Positions 47,828-57,509 are shown, counted from the first letter of the stretch. The stretch: 64,000 bases of DNA from Methanocaldococcus lauensis (GCA_902827205.1 LR792634.1:186001-250000); one strand, 5' to 3'. The notes: generated by a model from the sequence alone, not told the origin. Numbers and translations are program-made.

Positions 47828-50800
47828 ATGTGTGGAATTATTGGATATATTGGAGATGAAAAGGCATCAAAGATATTATTGAATGGTTTAAAAAGATTGG
47901 AATATAGAGGATATGACAGTTGTGGAATCGGAGTTATTAATAAAGACAGATTAATTATTAAAAAGGATGTTGGAAAAGTTGATGAAGTATCTAAAAAAGA
48001 GGATTTTTTAAGTGTTGAGGGTAATATAGGAGTAGGACATTGTTTGCATCCAGATACCTATATTATTCTATCAGATGGTAGAATGAAAAAGATTTCTGAA
48101 ATTGATGATAAAGATGAAGTTATATCAGTTAATTTTGAAGATTTAAAACTATATAACAAAAAAATCAAAAAGTTTAAACATAAATCACCCAAGGTATTAT
48201 ATAAGATAAAAACTGCTTTTTCTGAACTTATCACAACTGGAGAACATAAACTGTTTGTGGTAGAAAATGGAAAGATAGTTGAGAAATGTGTTGAGGATTT
48301 GAATGGAAGTGAGTTAATTGGTATAGTAAGGAAGTTAAATTATAATTTTAATTATAAAGTTGAGTTTGAGATAATAAATAATATAAATCCAATCAAATCC
48401 CCAAAAACCCCTACGCCCGAATTAATGCAAATTGTTGGTTATATTATTGGAAAAGGTTATTTCCCTTCAAATAGAATGTTGAGATTAAAAGATGAAAGGA
48501 AAGATGTCTTGGAATATTACAATAAACTATTTAAAAATGTTTTTAATTTAGAAGGAAATATTAAAAAGAATAATGGTTATTACATATTGGAGATAAACAG
48601 CAAATACTTGGTGGATTGGTTTAAAAAGAACATTCCAGAGTTGTTTAATAAAAGAACTCCAGAATTTGTATTTAGATTAAATAATAATTTAGTTGCATCA
48701 TATTTAAGGGGAATATTTGATGCAGAAGGTTATATAGGAGTTGATGCTAAGCAAATTGGTATAGGAATGACTTCTGAATGTCTTATAAAAGAAATTCAGT
48801 TCTTGTTGTTGAGATTTGGAATTTTAGCATCATATTTAAAAATAGAAAGAGAAGAGAAAAATTATACTAATGTATATAAACTTCTTATAAGTGATAAAAA
48901 ATCCTTTGAATTATTTAAGAAATACATTGGCTTTACTGCAAAGGACAAAATGGAGAAATTAATTAATATATTAAACAAAATGAAAGGACTTAACTTTAGA
49001 TATATTTCAGTTCCAATGACTAAAAAAGAAATAATAGAATTTGTAGGCGTTTCATTAAAAACAATAAAAAATGAAGATAACTATTGCACTGATTACACAA
49101 TAGAAAAGATTATTAAAGAATTAAATAGTAGAGGATTATATGACAAAGCAAACTACCTAAAGAAATTCTTAGATGGAGATGTAGTTTGGACAAAATTTGA
49201 GATTGAAAAGATTGAATCTGATGTTGAGTATGTTTATGATTTAGAGGTTGAAGATTATCACAACTTTATTGGAAACCTAATAATTAATCATAATTCGAGA
49301 TGGGCAACGCATGGTAATGTAAGCAAAGAAAACGCTCATCCACACACTGATTGCAATGATGAAATAGCAGTGGTTCATAATGGAATAATTTCTAACTATA
49401 AAGTATTAAAGGAGGAGTTAATTAAAAAAGGGCATAAGTTTATATCAGATACAGATACAGAGGTTATTTCTCATTTAATTGAAGAAGAATTAAAGAAATT
49501 TGAATATATAAATGAAGAAAATTACATAAAAGCTGTTAAAAATGCGATTAAAAAATTAAAAGGAACTTATGCATTAGCCATAATAAATAAAAACTTTCCA
49601 AACCTATTAATTGGAGCAAGAAATGAAAGTCCCCTAATTTTAGGAGTTGGAAATAATAGTTATTATTTAGGTAGCGATGTTACAGCATTTTTAGATTATA
49701 CAAATAAGGCGATCCCATTAGAAGATGGCGATATTGTTATAATTAAAAAAGAAAATGATAATTATAAAGTTGTTATAGAGAATGATGGAAAAATTGTAAA
49801 AAGAGATATAATAAAAATTGATTGGGATATAAGCTCTGCTGAAAAGATGGGATATCCTCACTTTATGTTAAAGGAGATTATGGAACAGCCAGAAGTTTTA
49901 AAAATCTCTGCTAAAATATCCTCTGAGGAAATTAAAAAATTAGCTAAATGCATCAAAGATTATGAAAGGGTTTATTTTGTTGCTATGGGGACATCACTAC
50001 ATGCGGCAATGGTTGCTGAGTATCTATTTTCAAAGTTAGGAAAAGTTGTTATTGCCTGTGATGCATCAGAGTTTTTAAATAAAGGGGTGGTAGATGAAAA
50101 AACATTGGTTATAGGAATTACTCAAAGTGGAGAAACTTATGATACTTTAAAGGCTTTGAGGTTTGCTAAGAAAAATAAAGCTAAAACAGGAGTTATAGTA
50201 AATGTTATTGGAAGTTCTGCAACAAGAGAGGCGGATATAACCATTATGATGGGTGCAGGAATTGAGATTGCAGTATGTGCTACTAAAACTTACACTTCTC
50301 AATTAATGATAATTTACAGACTGTTTATAGAGTATGGAAAACTTATTGGTAGGGATATGAGTAAATATGAAAAAGAAATCAATAAAATCCCTGAGTATGT
50401 AAGAGAGGTTTTAAATAAAAAAGATATAATTAAAAATATTTCTCAAAATCTAAAGGTAAATAACTACATATTTATATCTAAGGGGATAAATATTGTTAGT
50501 GCATTGGAAGGAGCTTTGAAGTTTAAAGAAATTACCTACTTACATGCAGAGGGTATGAGTGGAGGTATGTTAAAGCATGGGACAATATCACTAATAGATG
50601 AAAATATTGATACTATATCAATAGTGCCACCAAGAAGTTCCTCAGTGTATGAGTCATTATTATCAAATATTGAAGAAGTTTTAGCAAGAGGAGGAAAGGT
50701 AGTGGCTATAACTCCAACTGAAATTGATAACACATATAACATATTAGTTCCAGAAGTTATTGAAGAGATTTCTCCAATTGTCTATGCCCCTGCATTTCAA

Positions 50801-50884
50801 TTGTTAGCCTACTATAAAGCTGTTGAACTTAGAAGAGATGTTGATAAACCAAGAGGTTTAGCTAAGAGTGTTACAGTGGAATAA
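47828..50884 (+). CDS. glmS: Glutamine-fructose-6-phosphate aminotransferase with intein
   Basis: Makes glucosamine-6-phosphate from fructose-6-phosphate and glutamine. A 1018-residue precursor: after removal of a 418-residue intein the host enzyme is 600 residues. Exteins: N-terminal nucleophile Cys2 (MCGIIGYIGD), glutaminase domain with RWATHG, and two SIS isomerase domains (GTSLHAAMVAEYLFSKLG, ITQSGETYDTL, and the end LAKSVTVE). The intein sits in the glutaminase active-site loop between GVGH and SRWATHG. ATG follows GGTGAAATGAT. Stand-alone transcript. Confidence 0.97.
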   Translation: MCGIIGYIGDEKASKILLNGLKRLEYRGYDSCGIGVINKDRLIIKKDVGKVDEVSKKEDFLSVEGNIGVGHCLHPDTYIILSDGRMKKISEIDDKDEVISVNFEDLKLYNKKIKKFKHKSPKVLYKIKTAFSELITTGEHKLFVVENGKIVEKCVEDLNGSELIGIVRKLNYNFNYKVEFEIINNINPIKSPKTPTPELMQIVGYIIGKGYFPSNRMLRLKDERKDVLEYYNKLFKNVFNLEGNIKKNNGYYILEINSKYLVDWFKKNIPELFNKRTPEFVFRLNNNLVASYLRGIFDAEGYIGVDAKQIGIGMTSECLIKEIQFLLLRFGILASYLKIEREEKNYTNVYKLLISDKKSFELFKKYIGFTAKDKMEKLINILNKMKGLNFRYISVPMTKKEIIEFVGVSLKTIKNEDNYCTDYTIEKIIKELNSRGLYDKANYLKKFLDGDVVWTKFEIEKIESDVEYVYDLEVEDYHNFIGNLIINHNSRWATHGNVSKENAHPHTDCNDEIAVVHNGIISNYKVLKEELIKKGHKFISDTDTEVISHLIEEELKKFEYINEENYIKAVKNAIKKLKGTYALAIINKNFPNLLIGARNESPLILGVGNNSYYLGSDVTAFLDYTNKAIPLEDGDIVIIKKENDNYKVVIENDGKIVKRDIIKIDWDISSAEKMGYPHFMLKEIMEQPEVLKISAKISSEEIKKLAKCIKDYERVYFVAMGTSLHAAMVAEYLFSKLGKVVIACDASEFLNKGVVDEKTLVIGITQSGETYDTLKALRFAKKNKAKTGVIVNVIGSSATREADITIMMGAGIEIAVCATKTYTSQLMIIYRLFIEYGKLIGRDMSKYEKEINKIPEYVREVLNKKDIIKNISQNLKVNNYIFISKGINIVSALEGALKFKEITYLHAEGMSGGMLKHGTISLIDENIDTISIVPPRSSSVYESLLSNIEEVLARGGKVVAITPTEIDNTYNILVPEVIEEISPIVYAPAFQLLAYYKAVELRRDVDKPRGLAKSVTVE
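48041..49294 (+). other. Intein in GlmS (418 residues), with degenerate LAGLIDADG endonuclease
   Basis: Begins with Cys1 (CLHPDTYIILSDG, block A) and ends LIINHN before the +1 Ser, so all splicing residues are present: block B TTGEHKL with its His, block F VYDLEVEDYHNFIGN, penultimate His and terminal Asn. A dodecapeptide endonuclease lies in between: IVGYIIGKGYF (block C) and LRGIFDAEGYIGV (block E). The first motif has Lys where the catalytic Asp should be. An HTH-like segment (MTKKEIIEFVGVSLKTIKNE) follows. Confidence 0.95.
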
Positions 50885-50894
50885 AACCTTATAC

Positions 50895-52259
50895 TTAGGA
50901 AATAGTTGCAATAGTTCTTATAAAGCCTCCCCCATCACCTACTGGAACGCTCTGTCCGTATTTTCCACAGTAACCTACGCTTAGTTTAAAATCTTTTGTA
51001 ACGGCATCTACCTTAAATAATATATCCAAGATTTCTCCACTTAATCCAGCATCTTTTAAAACTTGAGTTAATTCTCCATTTTCAATTAAATATGCTTCAA
51101 CTGCACTAAACTGGAATAAACCTTTACCAGTATCAACCTGTCCTCCCCTTGAACCTTTTAAAAATATTCCTTCTTTTGTATCCTCTAAGAGTTCATCAAA
51201 TGACCAATCTCCTGGTTTTATATAAGTATTACTCATTCTTACAATTGGCTTATTTAATCCCTCTGATCTACCATTTCCTGTTAATTCAGCATTCATTCTA
51301 CCAGCGGTTTCTCTTGAATGTAGATAAGTTTTTAAAATTCCATTTTCAATAATAACTGTCTTTTTTCCTTCAACTCCTTCATCATCATATTTGTAAGAAC
51401 CAAAGGCATCTTTAACCGTAGCGTCATCTATAACTGTTACATATTCACTCCCAACACTCTCTCCTAACTTGTCTTTAAATACACTATCGTTTTGTAAAAC
51501 TAAATCAGCCTCTGAAGCATGTCCAACAGCTTCATGTATAAAAACTCCAGCCAACTCTGGATCTAATATCACTTTAAATTTCCCTTTTGGGCAATTTTTT
51601 GCTTTAAGTAATCTTAAAGCTCTATTTTTTGCCTCTATAGATAAATTTAAATAATTATCCAATATTTTCTCAAATCCAAAACCTCCTGTTCTCTCAGCAC
51701 CATATTGCAAATTTTCATTTTCTTTAGCAACGCAATTCATATACATTATGCATCTTGTTATTTCTCCTTCAATTCTTGAACCTTCACTATTTATGAATAG
51801 TTTTTTACCCAATACATCAGAATAGCTAACAGATATACTTTTAATTTTTTTATCCATTATATTTTTGTAAGCATCTATTATTATATCTTTCTTTTCATCA
51901 ATATCCACTTCGACAGGATTTATTTTTCCAATCATTTGGTAATTATCTACTATCGCCTTATAATCTTTTAGAGATACTTCTTTTTCTGAATATTCATTTG
52001 AAATTTTAGCCATTTTATATGCCTTATTTATTAAATTTTCAATTTCTTTTTCATTTATAATGTTTGATGAAGCAAATCCCCAGCCATTTTTATATAAAAT
52101 CCTAACAGCAACTCCTTGTCCTAATCCAGAAGATATCTCTTCTATTTTTCCATCCTTTAATATTATGGAGTTAGTTTGCCCAGAATGTATTCTTAAATCT
52201 GCATAATCTCCTACTTCTAAGAGTTTTTCCAATTTTTCTATATTGATACTGTTAATCAT
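50895..52259 (-). CDS. tldD: TldD-family metalloprotease
   Basis: A 454-residue protein of the TldD/PmbA (U62) family. The TldD-type metal motif is HEAVGHASEAD at about 233; the conserved C-terminal CGKYGQSVPVGDGGGFIRT is also present. TldD acts with TldE to degrade or trim peptides, including antibiotic precursors in bacteria; the TldE partner is not in this window. ATG 52259 follows GGTGATTTT. Its tail is convergent with glmS. Confidence 0.93.
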   Translation of the reverse strand: MINSINIEKLEKLLEVGDYADLRIHSGQTNSIILKDGKIEEISSGLGQGVAVRILYKNGWGFASSNIINEKEIENLINKAYKMAKISNEYSEKEVSLKDYKAIVDNYQMIGKINPVEVDIDEKKDIIIDAYKNIMDKKIKSISVSYSDVLGKKLFINSEGSRIEGEITRCIMYMNCVAKENENLQYGAERTGGFGFEKILDNYLNLSIEAKNRALRLLKAKNCPKGKFKVILDPELAGVFIHEAVGHASEADLVLQNDSVFKDKLGESVGSEYVTVIDDATVKDAFGSYKYDDEGVEGKKTVIIENGILKTYLHSRETAGRMNAELTGNGRSEGLNKPIVRMSNTYIKPGDWSFDELLEDTKEGIFLKGSRGGQVDTGKGLFQFSAVEAYLIENGELTQVLKDAGLSGEILDILFKVDAVTKDFKLSVGYCGKYGQSVPVGDGGGFIRTIATIS

Positions 52260-52354
52260 AAAATCACCATCACATTTTATATATTCTCTTCATGTTAATA
52301 TTTTATTTGTCATTATAACTCACAATCTATCTATAAAAAAATTTAGGTGGGATT

Positions 52355-52999
52355 ATGAAAAAATTTATCCTATTTGTATTAATAAATGTTCTTCCAATAG
52401 CTATAATTGGATGGTATTTGTATGAAAATATTGGAGGAGCGGAATCATTAAATGAAGTTATAGAAAACTCTCCATTTAAAGAATTTACATACATTGACCA
52501 CGATGTTATTATGAATAACAAAGAAAATATAAGTAATATTAATGGGATTTACAAAGACCTTTTAATATTTATTAATGGAGTTTATATTAGTAGTGATGGT
52601 AATACTGTTGGAATAAAAGTTCCTATGGCATTTATATTTAAATATATAAAAATTGATGATTATAAGTATTACAACGGTTGTATTATAAAAGGTAATGGTA
52701 ATTTAGGGAAAGCAACACCAAATGATTTAACAGTTTTAATTCCTCAAAACTTTAAGGACATTGTTATTTATAATAGAGATAGCGTTATAGCTGGGGTAAT
52801 TACTAATAACGAAACTGTATATGTGTGGGTTTTCAGGAAGAAAGGAAATATTACTGCAGAAACGATAAAATTATATTTTGAGAATGTAAAAAAACATAAT
52901 CCAGATTTAATTGAATATAAAGTTATTGATTTTAAAGATAAATTTTATGTATATCTTAGATATAGAGGACACTATTTAAAATTAAACAAATTAATCTAA
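52355..52999 (+). CDS. Hypothetical exported or anchored protein
   Basis: A 214-residue protein with an N-terminal hydrophobic helix (FILFVLINVLPIAIIGWYLYENIGG), then a mostly beta region rich in Asn/Lys/Ile with no motif I recognise. The helix is either a membrane anchor or an uncleaved signal. It is upstream of hemD by 10 bases and hypD follows, so it belongs to a likely three-gene transcript. ATG follows GGTGGGATT. Confidence 0.75.
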   Translation: MKKFILFVLINVLPIAIIGWYLYENIGGAESLNEVIENSPFKEFTYIDHDVIMNNKENISNINGIYKDLLIFINGVYISSDGNTVGIKVPMAFIFKYIKIDDYKYYNGCIIKGNGNLGKATPNDLTVLIPQNFKDIVIYNRDSVIAGVITNNETVYVWVFRKKGNITAETIKLYFENVKKHNPDLIEYKVIDFKDKFYVYLRYRGHYLKLNKLI

Positions 53000-53008
53000 T
53001 GGGATAAA

Positions 53009-53725
53009 ATGAAAGTTGTTATTACAAGACCTAAGGAAAGATCTGGGGTATTTGCTAAATTATTAAAAAAAGAAGGTTTTGAACCAATATTATTTCCTAC
53101 TCTGGAGATAGTTTATAACAAAGATGTTAATGTTGATTTAAATAAATATGATTGGATTATTTTCACATCTCCGAGTGGCGTTATTGGATTATACAACATA
53201 TTGGACGATAGAAAAAAAGATAGGGTTAAAGATAAAAAAATTGCTGTCATTGGTGAAAAAACTGCAAAAACTTTTAAAAAATATTTTGGTAAATCTCCAG
53301 ATATAATTCCAAAGGAATACACTGCTGAAAAATTATTGGAAGAATTAAAAAAAGTCATTAATGGAAATGAAAGATTTTTAATTCCTACAACACCATCAAC
53401 CAGAGACATTTTAAAAAATAATTTAAATGCAGATTTATTGTTTGTTTATAACTCTGTTGAACCAAAAAATTTAAAAGAAAAGTTTGAAAAATTAAAAAAA
53501 GAATTAAAAGATGAAAAATTTATTTTAACATTTACAAGTGGATTAACTGCTAAAAACTTTTTTAAATATGTGGATAAGGAATTTTCCAAGATTATAGAGA
53601 AGAATTATATTGTAGCAATAGGTCCAATAACTGGAAAAGTTATTGAAGAATTTGGATTTAAACCTTTACTACCTAAAATATACACTATTGAGGGAATTAT
53701 GGAAGTTATAAAAAATATTAAATAA
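53009..53725 (+). CDS. hemD: Uroporphyrinogen-III synthase
   Basis: Cyclises hydroxymethylbilane to uroporphyrinogen III, the precursor of sirohydrochlorin, F430 and cobamides. The 238-residue two-domain HemD fold has VVITRPKERSGVFAKLLKKEGFEPILFPTLEI at the start, DWIIFTSPSGV and LTFTSGLTAKNFF in the second domain. ATG follows GGGATAAA. Followed by hypD, with which it is probably cotranscribed. Confidence 0.92.
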   Translation: MKVVITRPKERSGVFAKLLKKEGFEPILFPTLEIVYNKDVNVDLNKYDWIIFTSPSGVIGLYNILDDRKKDRVKDKKIAVIGEKTAKTFKKYFGKSPDIIPKEYTAEKLLEELKKVINGNERFLIPTTPSTRDILKNNLNADLLFVYNSVEPKNLKEKFEKLKKELKDEKFILTFTSGLTAKNFFKYVDKEFSKIIEKNYIVAIGPITGKVIEEFGFKPLLPKIYTIEGIMEVIKNIK

Positions 53726-53754
53726 ATTACAAAGAGTGTGGTGGGGTTTTATAG

Positions 53755-54831
53755 ATGATAAATGTAAATGATAGAAATTTAATAAAAAAAGCCATTGAAA
53801 AAATAAACAAACTGTCTGAAAAAGTTGATAGGTTGAAAATAATGCACGTATGTGGAAGTCATGAACATACAATCTGTAAATATGGAATTAGAGACATTCT
53901 TCCTGAAAATATTACTGTAATTCCTGGCCCAGGTTGTCCTGTATGCGTTACTACACAAAAAGAGATTGATACAGCAATATATTTGGCTGATAATGGATAT
54001 GTTATAACGACACTTGGAGATATGTATAGAGTTCCGGGAAGCGAAAAATCATTGATGGAAAAACAGGCAGAGGGTTGTGATGTTAGAATTGTTTATAGTA
54101 TTAGTGAAGCTGTAAAAATGGCTAAAAAAGAAAGAGATAAAAAATTTGTTTTTGTGGCAATTGGCTTTGAAACAACTGCTCCAACAACAGGAGCAGAGTT
54201 AATTAGTTTAAAAGATAAAGATATTGATAACTTTTTTATTTTAAACTGTCATAGGCAAACCCCTCCAATTATGGAATTTTTGCTGAGTGAAAAAACATAC
54301 ATAGATGCATTTATTTGCCCCGGACATGTTTCAACGATAACTGGATTAAAGCCATATTATATGCCATGCGAAAAATATAAGGTTCCAATGGTCGTTGCTG
54401 GATTTGAACCAATTGATGTATTAATGGCTATAATTATGATATTAAAGCAAGTAATAACGGGAGATATAAAAGTTGAAAATGAATATATAAGGGCTGTAAA
54501 ACCAGAAGGGAATGTATTGGCTCAAAAGATAATAAACGAAGTTTTTGAAAGTATAGATGTGCCTTGGAGAGGGTTTCCAATTATAAAAAATGGCGGATTT
54601 GGATTAAGGGAGAAATATAAAAAGTTTGACATTTATGAGCATGAAGATATTCCAGAGATTAAAGAAAAAATCCCAAAAGGTTGTATATGTGATAAAATAT
54701 TAAGAGGAGAAAAACTACCAACGGATTGTCCATTATTTGGAACAGCTTGCAATCCATTAAATCCAGTAGGTAGTTGTATGGTTTCAGATGAAGGAACTTG
54801 TAGAATATTTTATAAGTATAGAAAAATTTAA
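53755..54831 (+). CDS. hypD: Hydrogenase maturation protein HypD
   Basis: The scaffold, with HypC, that carries the Fe(CN)2CO group for [NiFe]-hydrogenases. The 358-residue protein has MHVCGSHEHTICKYG, PGPGCPVCVTT and the C-terminal [4Fe-4S] cluster motif GTACNPLNPVGSCMVSDEGTC. Hydrogenases are central to methanogenesis. A spacer of about 8 bases separates ATG from GGTGGGG. Confidence 0.95.
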   Translation: MINVNDRNLIKKAIEKINKLSEKVDRLKIMHVCGSHEHTICKYGIRDILPENITVIPGPGCPVCVTTQKEIDTAIYLADNGYVITTLGDMYRVPGSEKSLMEKQAEGCDVRIVYSISEAVKMAKKERDKKFVFVAIGFETTAPTTGAELISLKDKDIDNFFILNCHRQTPPIMEFLLSEKTYIDAFICPGHVSTITGLKPYYMPCEKYKVPMVVAGFEPIDVLMAIIMILKQVITGDIKVENEYIRAVKPEGNVLAQKIINEVFESIDVPWRGFPIIKNGGFGLREKYKKFDIYEHEDIPEIKEKIPKGCICDKILRGEKLPTDCPLFGTACNPLNPVGSCMVSDEGTCRIFYKYRKI

Positions 54832-55319
54832 AAATTCTATTTTATGACAACTCTCCGCCTAAAGTAGAGGCTTTAGGAGAGGAGCTTATGGGTTGCTAAG
54901 CCCACTATCCTTACTGTAGCAAAGCGAGGGCTACGAAATCCGCAAGGATTTCGTTTAATCCCTCTCGAGATTCGGGATTACATATAGGACTATATACATA
55001 AAATAAATCCTAATCCCCTCCCGTTTCCCATTTCCATAGCAAACCGATATCTATGGAAATGGGTTATCCTCAGTCCATAGCTTCATCGAGATTACCAATC
55101 TCTCTGCTGTGGGTTCATTGGACTTCCGGGCTGAACGGAGACAGCCCCATAAAAGGAATTTATATTAACCTCGAAGGCAGAGCCCTCTCATCGGTTATAT
55201 AACAATATTGTCTCACTGATATTTAGAAGCTGCTACAAACCCTATCTCCTTGCTTCGCAAGGAGAGTAATGAAATCTGAAAGATAACAGAGATTCTTAGC
55301 AACAATTTATGTAAATAAT
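54832..55319. other. Gene-free hairpin-rich GC island (probable IS200/IS605-type remnant or ncRNA)
   Basis: Almost 490 bases between hypD and the phosphoesterase hold no open frame but at least six hairpins: 54851-54880 (about 11 pairs with a 3-base bulge), 54933-54954 (9 pairs, GCAA tetraloop), 55027-55063 (13 pairs), 55088-55102 (GAGATT/AATCTC), GGGCTG/CAGCCC near 55125-55145, and 55245-55265 (9 pairs, TTC loop). The left edge TGACAACTCTCCGCCTAAAG resembles ends of archaeal IS200/IS605-type elements from memory. Inferred: a decayed transposon or its guide-like RNA; a stable RNA gene is the alternative. Confidence 0.45.
55027..55090 (+). repeat. Dispersed hairpin element, divergent copy 4
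   Basis: CCCATTTCCATAG / CTATGGAAATGGG forms a perfect 13-pair hairpin with an 11-base loop. It shares CCATTTCCATAG at the left, GGNTATCC in the middle and CCATAGCTTCATCGAG at the right with copy 1 (GCATAGCTTCTTACGAG), but lacks the G5/C5 stem. Confidence 0.55.
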
Positions 55320-56036
55320 CTACAAATGTGTTTTTGCAAACTCTTGTAGTTTTTTAAGAGTTCCAAAATTCAACAATCCAATATCAGTTATTCCAATAAC
55401 TTCAGAATTTAGATAATCTTTTTTTATAACTTTTGATGAAGGAGGATTGTTAATTAGATCATTTCCCGGAGACAATGGATTAAATGCTGGTAAAACAATA
55501 TATTTTTTATTTAATAAATAAATTGGAAATTTTATAATAGCCCCTACTTCATCTCTAAGTTTTATTGAAGGATGCTCATGTCCCAAAATCCAATATTTTT
55601 TCTCTAACAAATCCTTAGAAACTTTTAGATATTTATCTCCGTGGAAAATTAAATAATCATTTAATATAAAATAATCATAAACTTCATAACCAGTAGAAGA
55701 AATAAATGTGTCATGATTTCCTTTAATTAAAATAATATTAACATATTCTTTAACAAAATCAATAAACTCCTTCAATAATTTAATTTCTCTTGGATAGGGC
55801 TTAAAATTATGCTTTATATCTCCATTAATTATTAAATTGTTAATTTTATATTTTTCAATTATTGATAATATATTTTTTACAACAATATCCTTTTGTAACA
55901 GTGGAAAATTAGCTCCTCCCTCGTTGAAAAATATGTCAAAACCTATATGTGTATCTGAAATAATTCCATAATCTTTATAAATTAAGCATCTATCAATTGT
56001 TATATAAAAATCTTTAATTTTAAGTTTATCTTCCAT
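55320..56036 (-). CDS. Archaeal metallophosphoesterase (YpfH-like, unknown substrate)
   Basis: A 238-residue calcineurin-like enzyme: [35 protein letters not shown] and LGHEHPSI supply metal ligands. It matches the archaeal family often annotated as predicted ICC-like phosphoesterase; DNA-repair association is known for some relatives but not shown here. AGTGGTTTT places the start at ATG 56036; the longer frame from 56123 has an AT-rich, unconserved N-terminus that overlaps the end of rps15. Confidence 0.85.
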   Translation of the reverse strand: MEDKLKIKDFYITIDRCLIYKDYGIISDTHIGFDIFFNEGGANFPLLQKDIVVKNILSIIEKYKINNLIINGDIKHNFKPYPREIKLLKEFIDFVKEYVNIILIKGNHDTFISSTGYEVYDYFILNDYLIFHGDKYLKVSKDLLEKKYWILGHEHPSIKLRDEVGAIIKFPIYLLNKKYIVLPAFNPLSPGNDLINNPPSSKVIKKDYLNSEVIGITDIGLLNFGTLKKLQEFAKTHL

Positions 56037-56109
56037 AAAACCACTTTCAAATGTGTGGTTGTTTAAAAATAAAAGTAAAAGATTAAAATAAGAGAATAAA
56101 TCATTAACT

Positions 56110-56571
56110 TTATGCCTGTTCAACCAACAATCTTGCAGTTTCTGGAGTGTATCTCCAATCTGGTGGCAAGACTCCTCTTGACTTGTAGTATTTTACTAAT
56201 CTTCTAATTTTTGATTCTATTAATTGTAATCCTCTCTTTGAGTGTAAATCCTTTGGATGCTGTTCTAAGTGTTTTCTTAAATTGACTGCTCTTCTCATTA
56301 AGTTTAATAAATCTTCTGGAACTTTTGGATATAAGCCATGTTCTTTCATAATTTTACTTATTTTTTTACCAGTAATTAATTTAACATCTGGTATTCCATA
56401 AGTGTCTCTCAATATTAAACCAATCTGTGCTGACTGATAACCTTTCTTAGCTAACTCTACTACTAACTGTTCTACTTGCTCCGGTGTATATTGGACCCAT
56501 TCAGGAGGTTCTTTCCTGAAGGGTCTCTTTGAACCGGAGCGACCTCTTTTTCTTGCATGCATTCTTGCCAT
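56110..56571 (-). CDS. rps15: Ribosomal protein S15 (uS15)
   Basis: A 153-residue archaeal/eukaryotic S15/S13e: basic N-terminus [25 protein letters not shown], then [22 protein letters not shown] and the S15 core [32 protein letters not shown]. It binds the central-domain three-way junction of 16S rRNA. GGTGATAATA sets ATG 56571 over ATG-less 56580. The 5' coding region pairs with its own leader. Confidence 0.97.
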   Translation of the reverse strand: MARMHARKRGRSGSKRPFRKEPPEWVQYTPEQVEQLVVELAKKGYQSAQIGLILRDTYGIPDVKLITGKKISKIMKEHGLYPKVPEDLLNLMRRAVNLRKHLEQHPKDLHSKRGLQLIESKIRRLVKYYKSRGVLPPDWRYTPETARLLVEQA

Positions 56572-56606
56572 TATTATCACCCGATGGTCGCCAGTCCAAA
56601 GAGACC
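56522..56606 (-). promoter_or_regulatory. rps15: Long leader-coding helix enclosing the S15 ribosome binding site
   Basis: On the mRNA, the leader segment (56606 down to 56586) can pair with codons in the S15 N-terminus (56544 down to 56522): 10 Watson-Crick pairs (GGTCTCTTTG/CAAAGAGACC), 6 more with two G-U wobbles, a 2-base bulge, then 5 pairs CGACC/GGTCG. The 41-base loop holds GGTGATAATA and the AUG. This would fold the start site into a hairpin loop and is probably an autoregulatory operator. Confidence 0.65.
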
Positions 56607-56749
56607 TGGCATTTTTTAACTTTTTATTTTTTCTTATTTTCTATAGGAATAGTAATGTTTTTATTTATGTTGTCAAAATTTATATTTTAACTTTTGTAGT
56701 TTCTAATGAAGATCTATAAAAGACCTATTTATAATTTTTGGTGAATACC

Positions 56750-57484
56750 ATGTTATTAAAAGTTGAAGATTTGCATGTTCATAGAGGTAACAGGAAAATA
56801 TTAAAGGGAATAAATTTAGAGGTAAAGGAGAATGAGATCCATGCCATAATTGGGCCGAATGGAGCGGGTAAATCCACATTGGCTTACACAATAATGGGAG
56901 TTTCTGGTTACAAACCAAGTAAAGGAAGGATTATTTTTAAAGGAGTTGATATAATAAATAAGAGCATTACTGAAAGAGCGAGAATGGGATTAACCTTAGC
57001 GTGGCAAGAGCCCGCGAGATTTGAAGGAATTAAGGTTAAAACATATTTAACCTTAGGAATGAATGAGAAATACAAAAAAGATAAAGAAATAATGGAGCAA
57101 AAAATTAGGGAATCTTTGGAGTTGGTTAAATTAGACCCTGATAAGTATTTAGATAGATATGTTGATGAGACTTTAAGTGGAGGAGAAAGGAAGAGAGTTG
57201 AATTGGCATCTATAATATGTATGGAACCAGATTTAGCTATTCTTGATGAGCCAGATAGTGGAATTGACATTGTATCATTTGACGAAATAAAAAGAATTTT
57301 TGATTATTTAAAAGAAAAAGGATGCTCTTTATTGGTTGTTACCCATAGAGAGGAACTTGCAGAGAGTGCTGATGTTGTTTCTTTAATTTGCAATGGAGAA
57401 GTTATAAAAAGTGGAGATCCAAAGGAGGTTGGAGAATTTTACAAGAAAAATTGTGGAAAATGTTACAAGTTTCAAAGAGATTAA
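56750..57484 (+). CDS. sufC: SUF system ATPase SufC
   Basis: The ABC-type ATPase of the Fe-S cluster assembly scaffold. The 244-residue protein has Walker A GPNGAGKST, signature LSGGERKRVEL, and Walker B LAILDEPDSGIDI. The SufC-typical LAWQEPARFEGI segment in place of the usual Q-loop region is visible. GGTGAATACC sets ATG 56750; the longer start at 56738 lies before the ribosome binding site. Followed 25 bases later by its partner sufB. Confidence 0.96.
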   Translation: MLLKVEDLHVHRGNRKILKGINLEVKENEIHAIIGPNGAGKSTLAYTIMGVSGYKPSKGRIIFKGVDIINKSITERARMGLTLAWQEPARFEGIKVKTYLTLGMNEKYKKDKEIMEQKIRESLELVKLDPDKYLDRYVDETLSGGERKRVELASIICMEPDLAILDEPDSGIDIVSFDEIKRIFDYLKEKGCSLLVVTHREELAESADVVSLICNGEVIKSGDPKEVGEFYKKNCGKCYKFQRD

Positions 57485-57509
57485 AATTTAAAGTGTATGG
57501 GGGATTTGT

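Noticed and set aside
54832-55319. RNase P or SRP RNA gene
   Set aside because: Neither the RNase P CR motifs (such as GAGGAAAGUCC and ACAGAA in order) nor the SRP S-domain motif was found on either strand.
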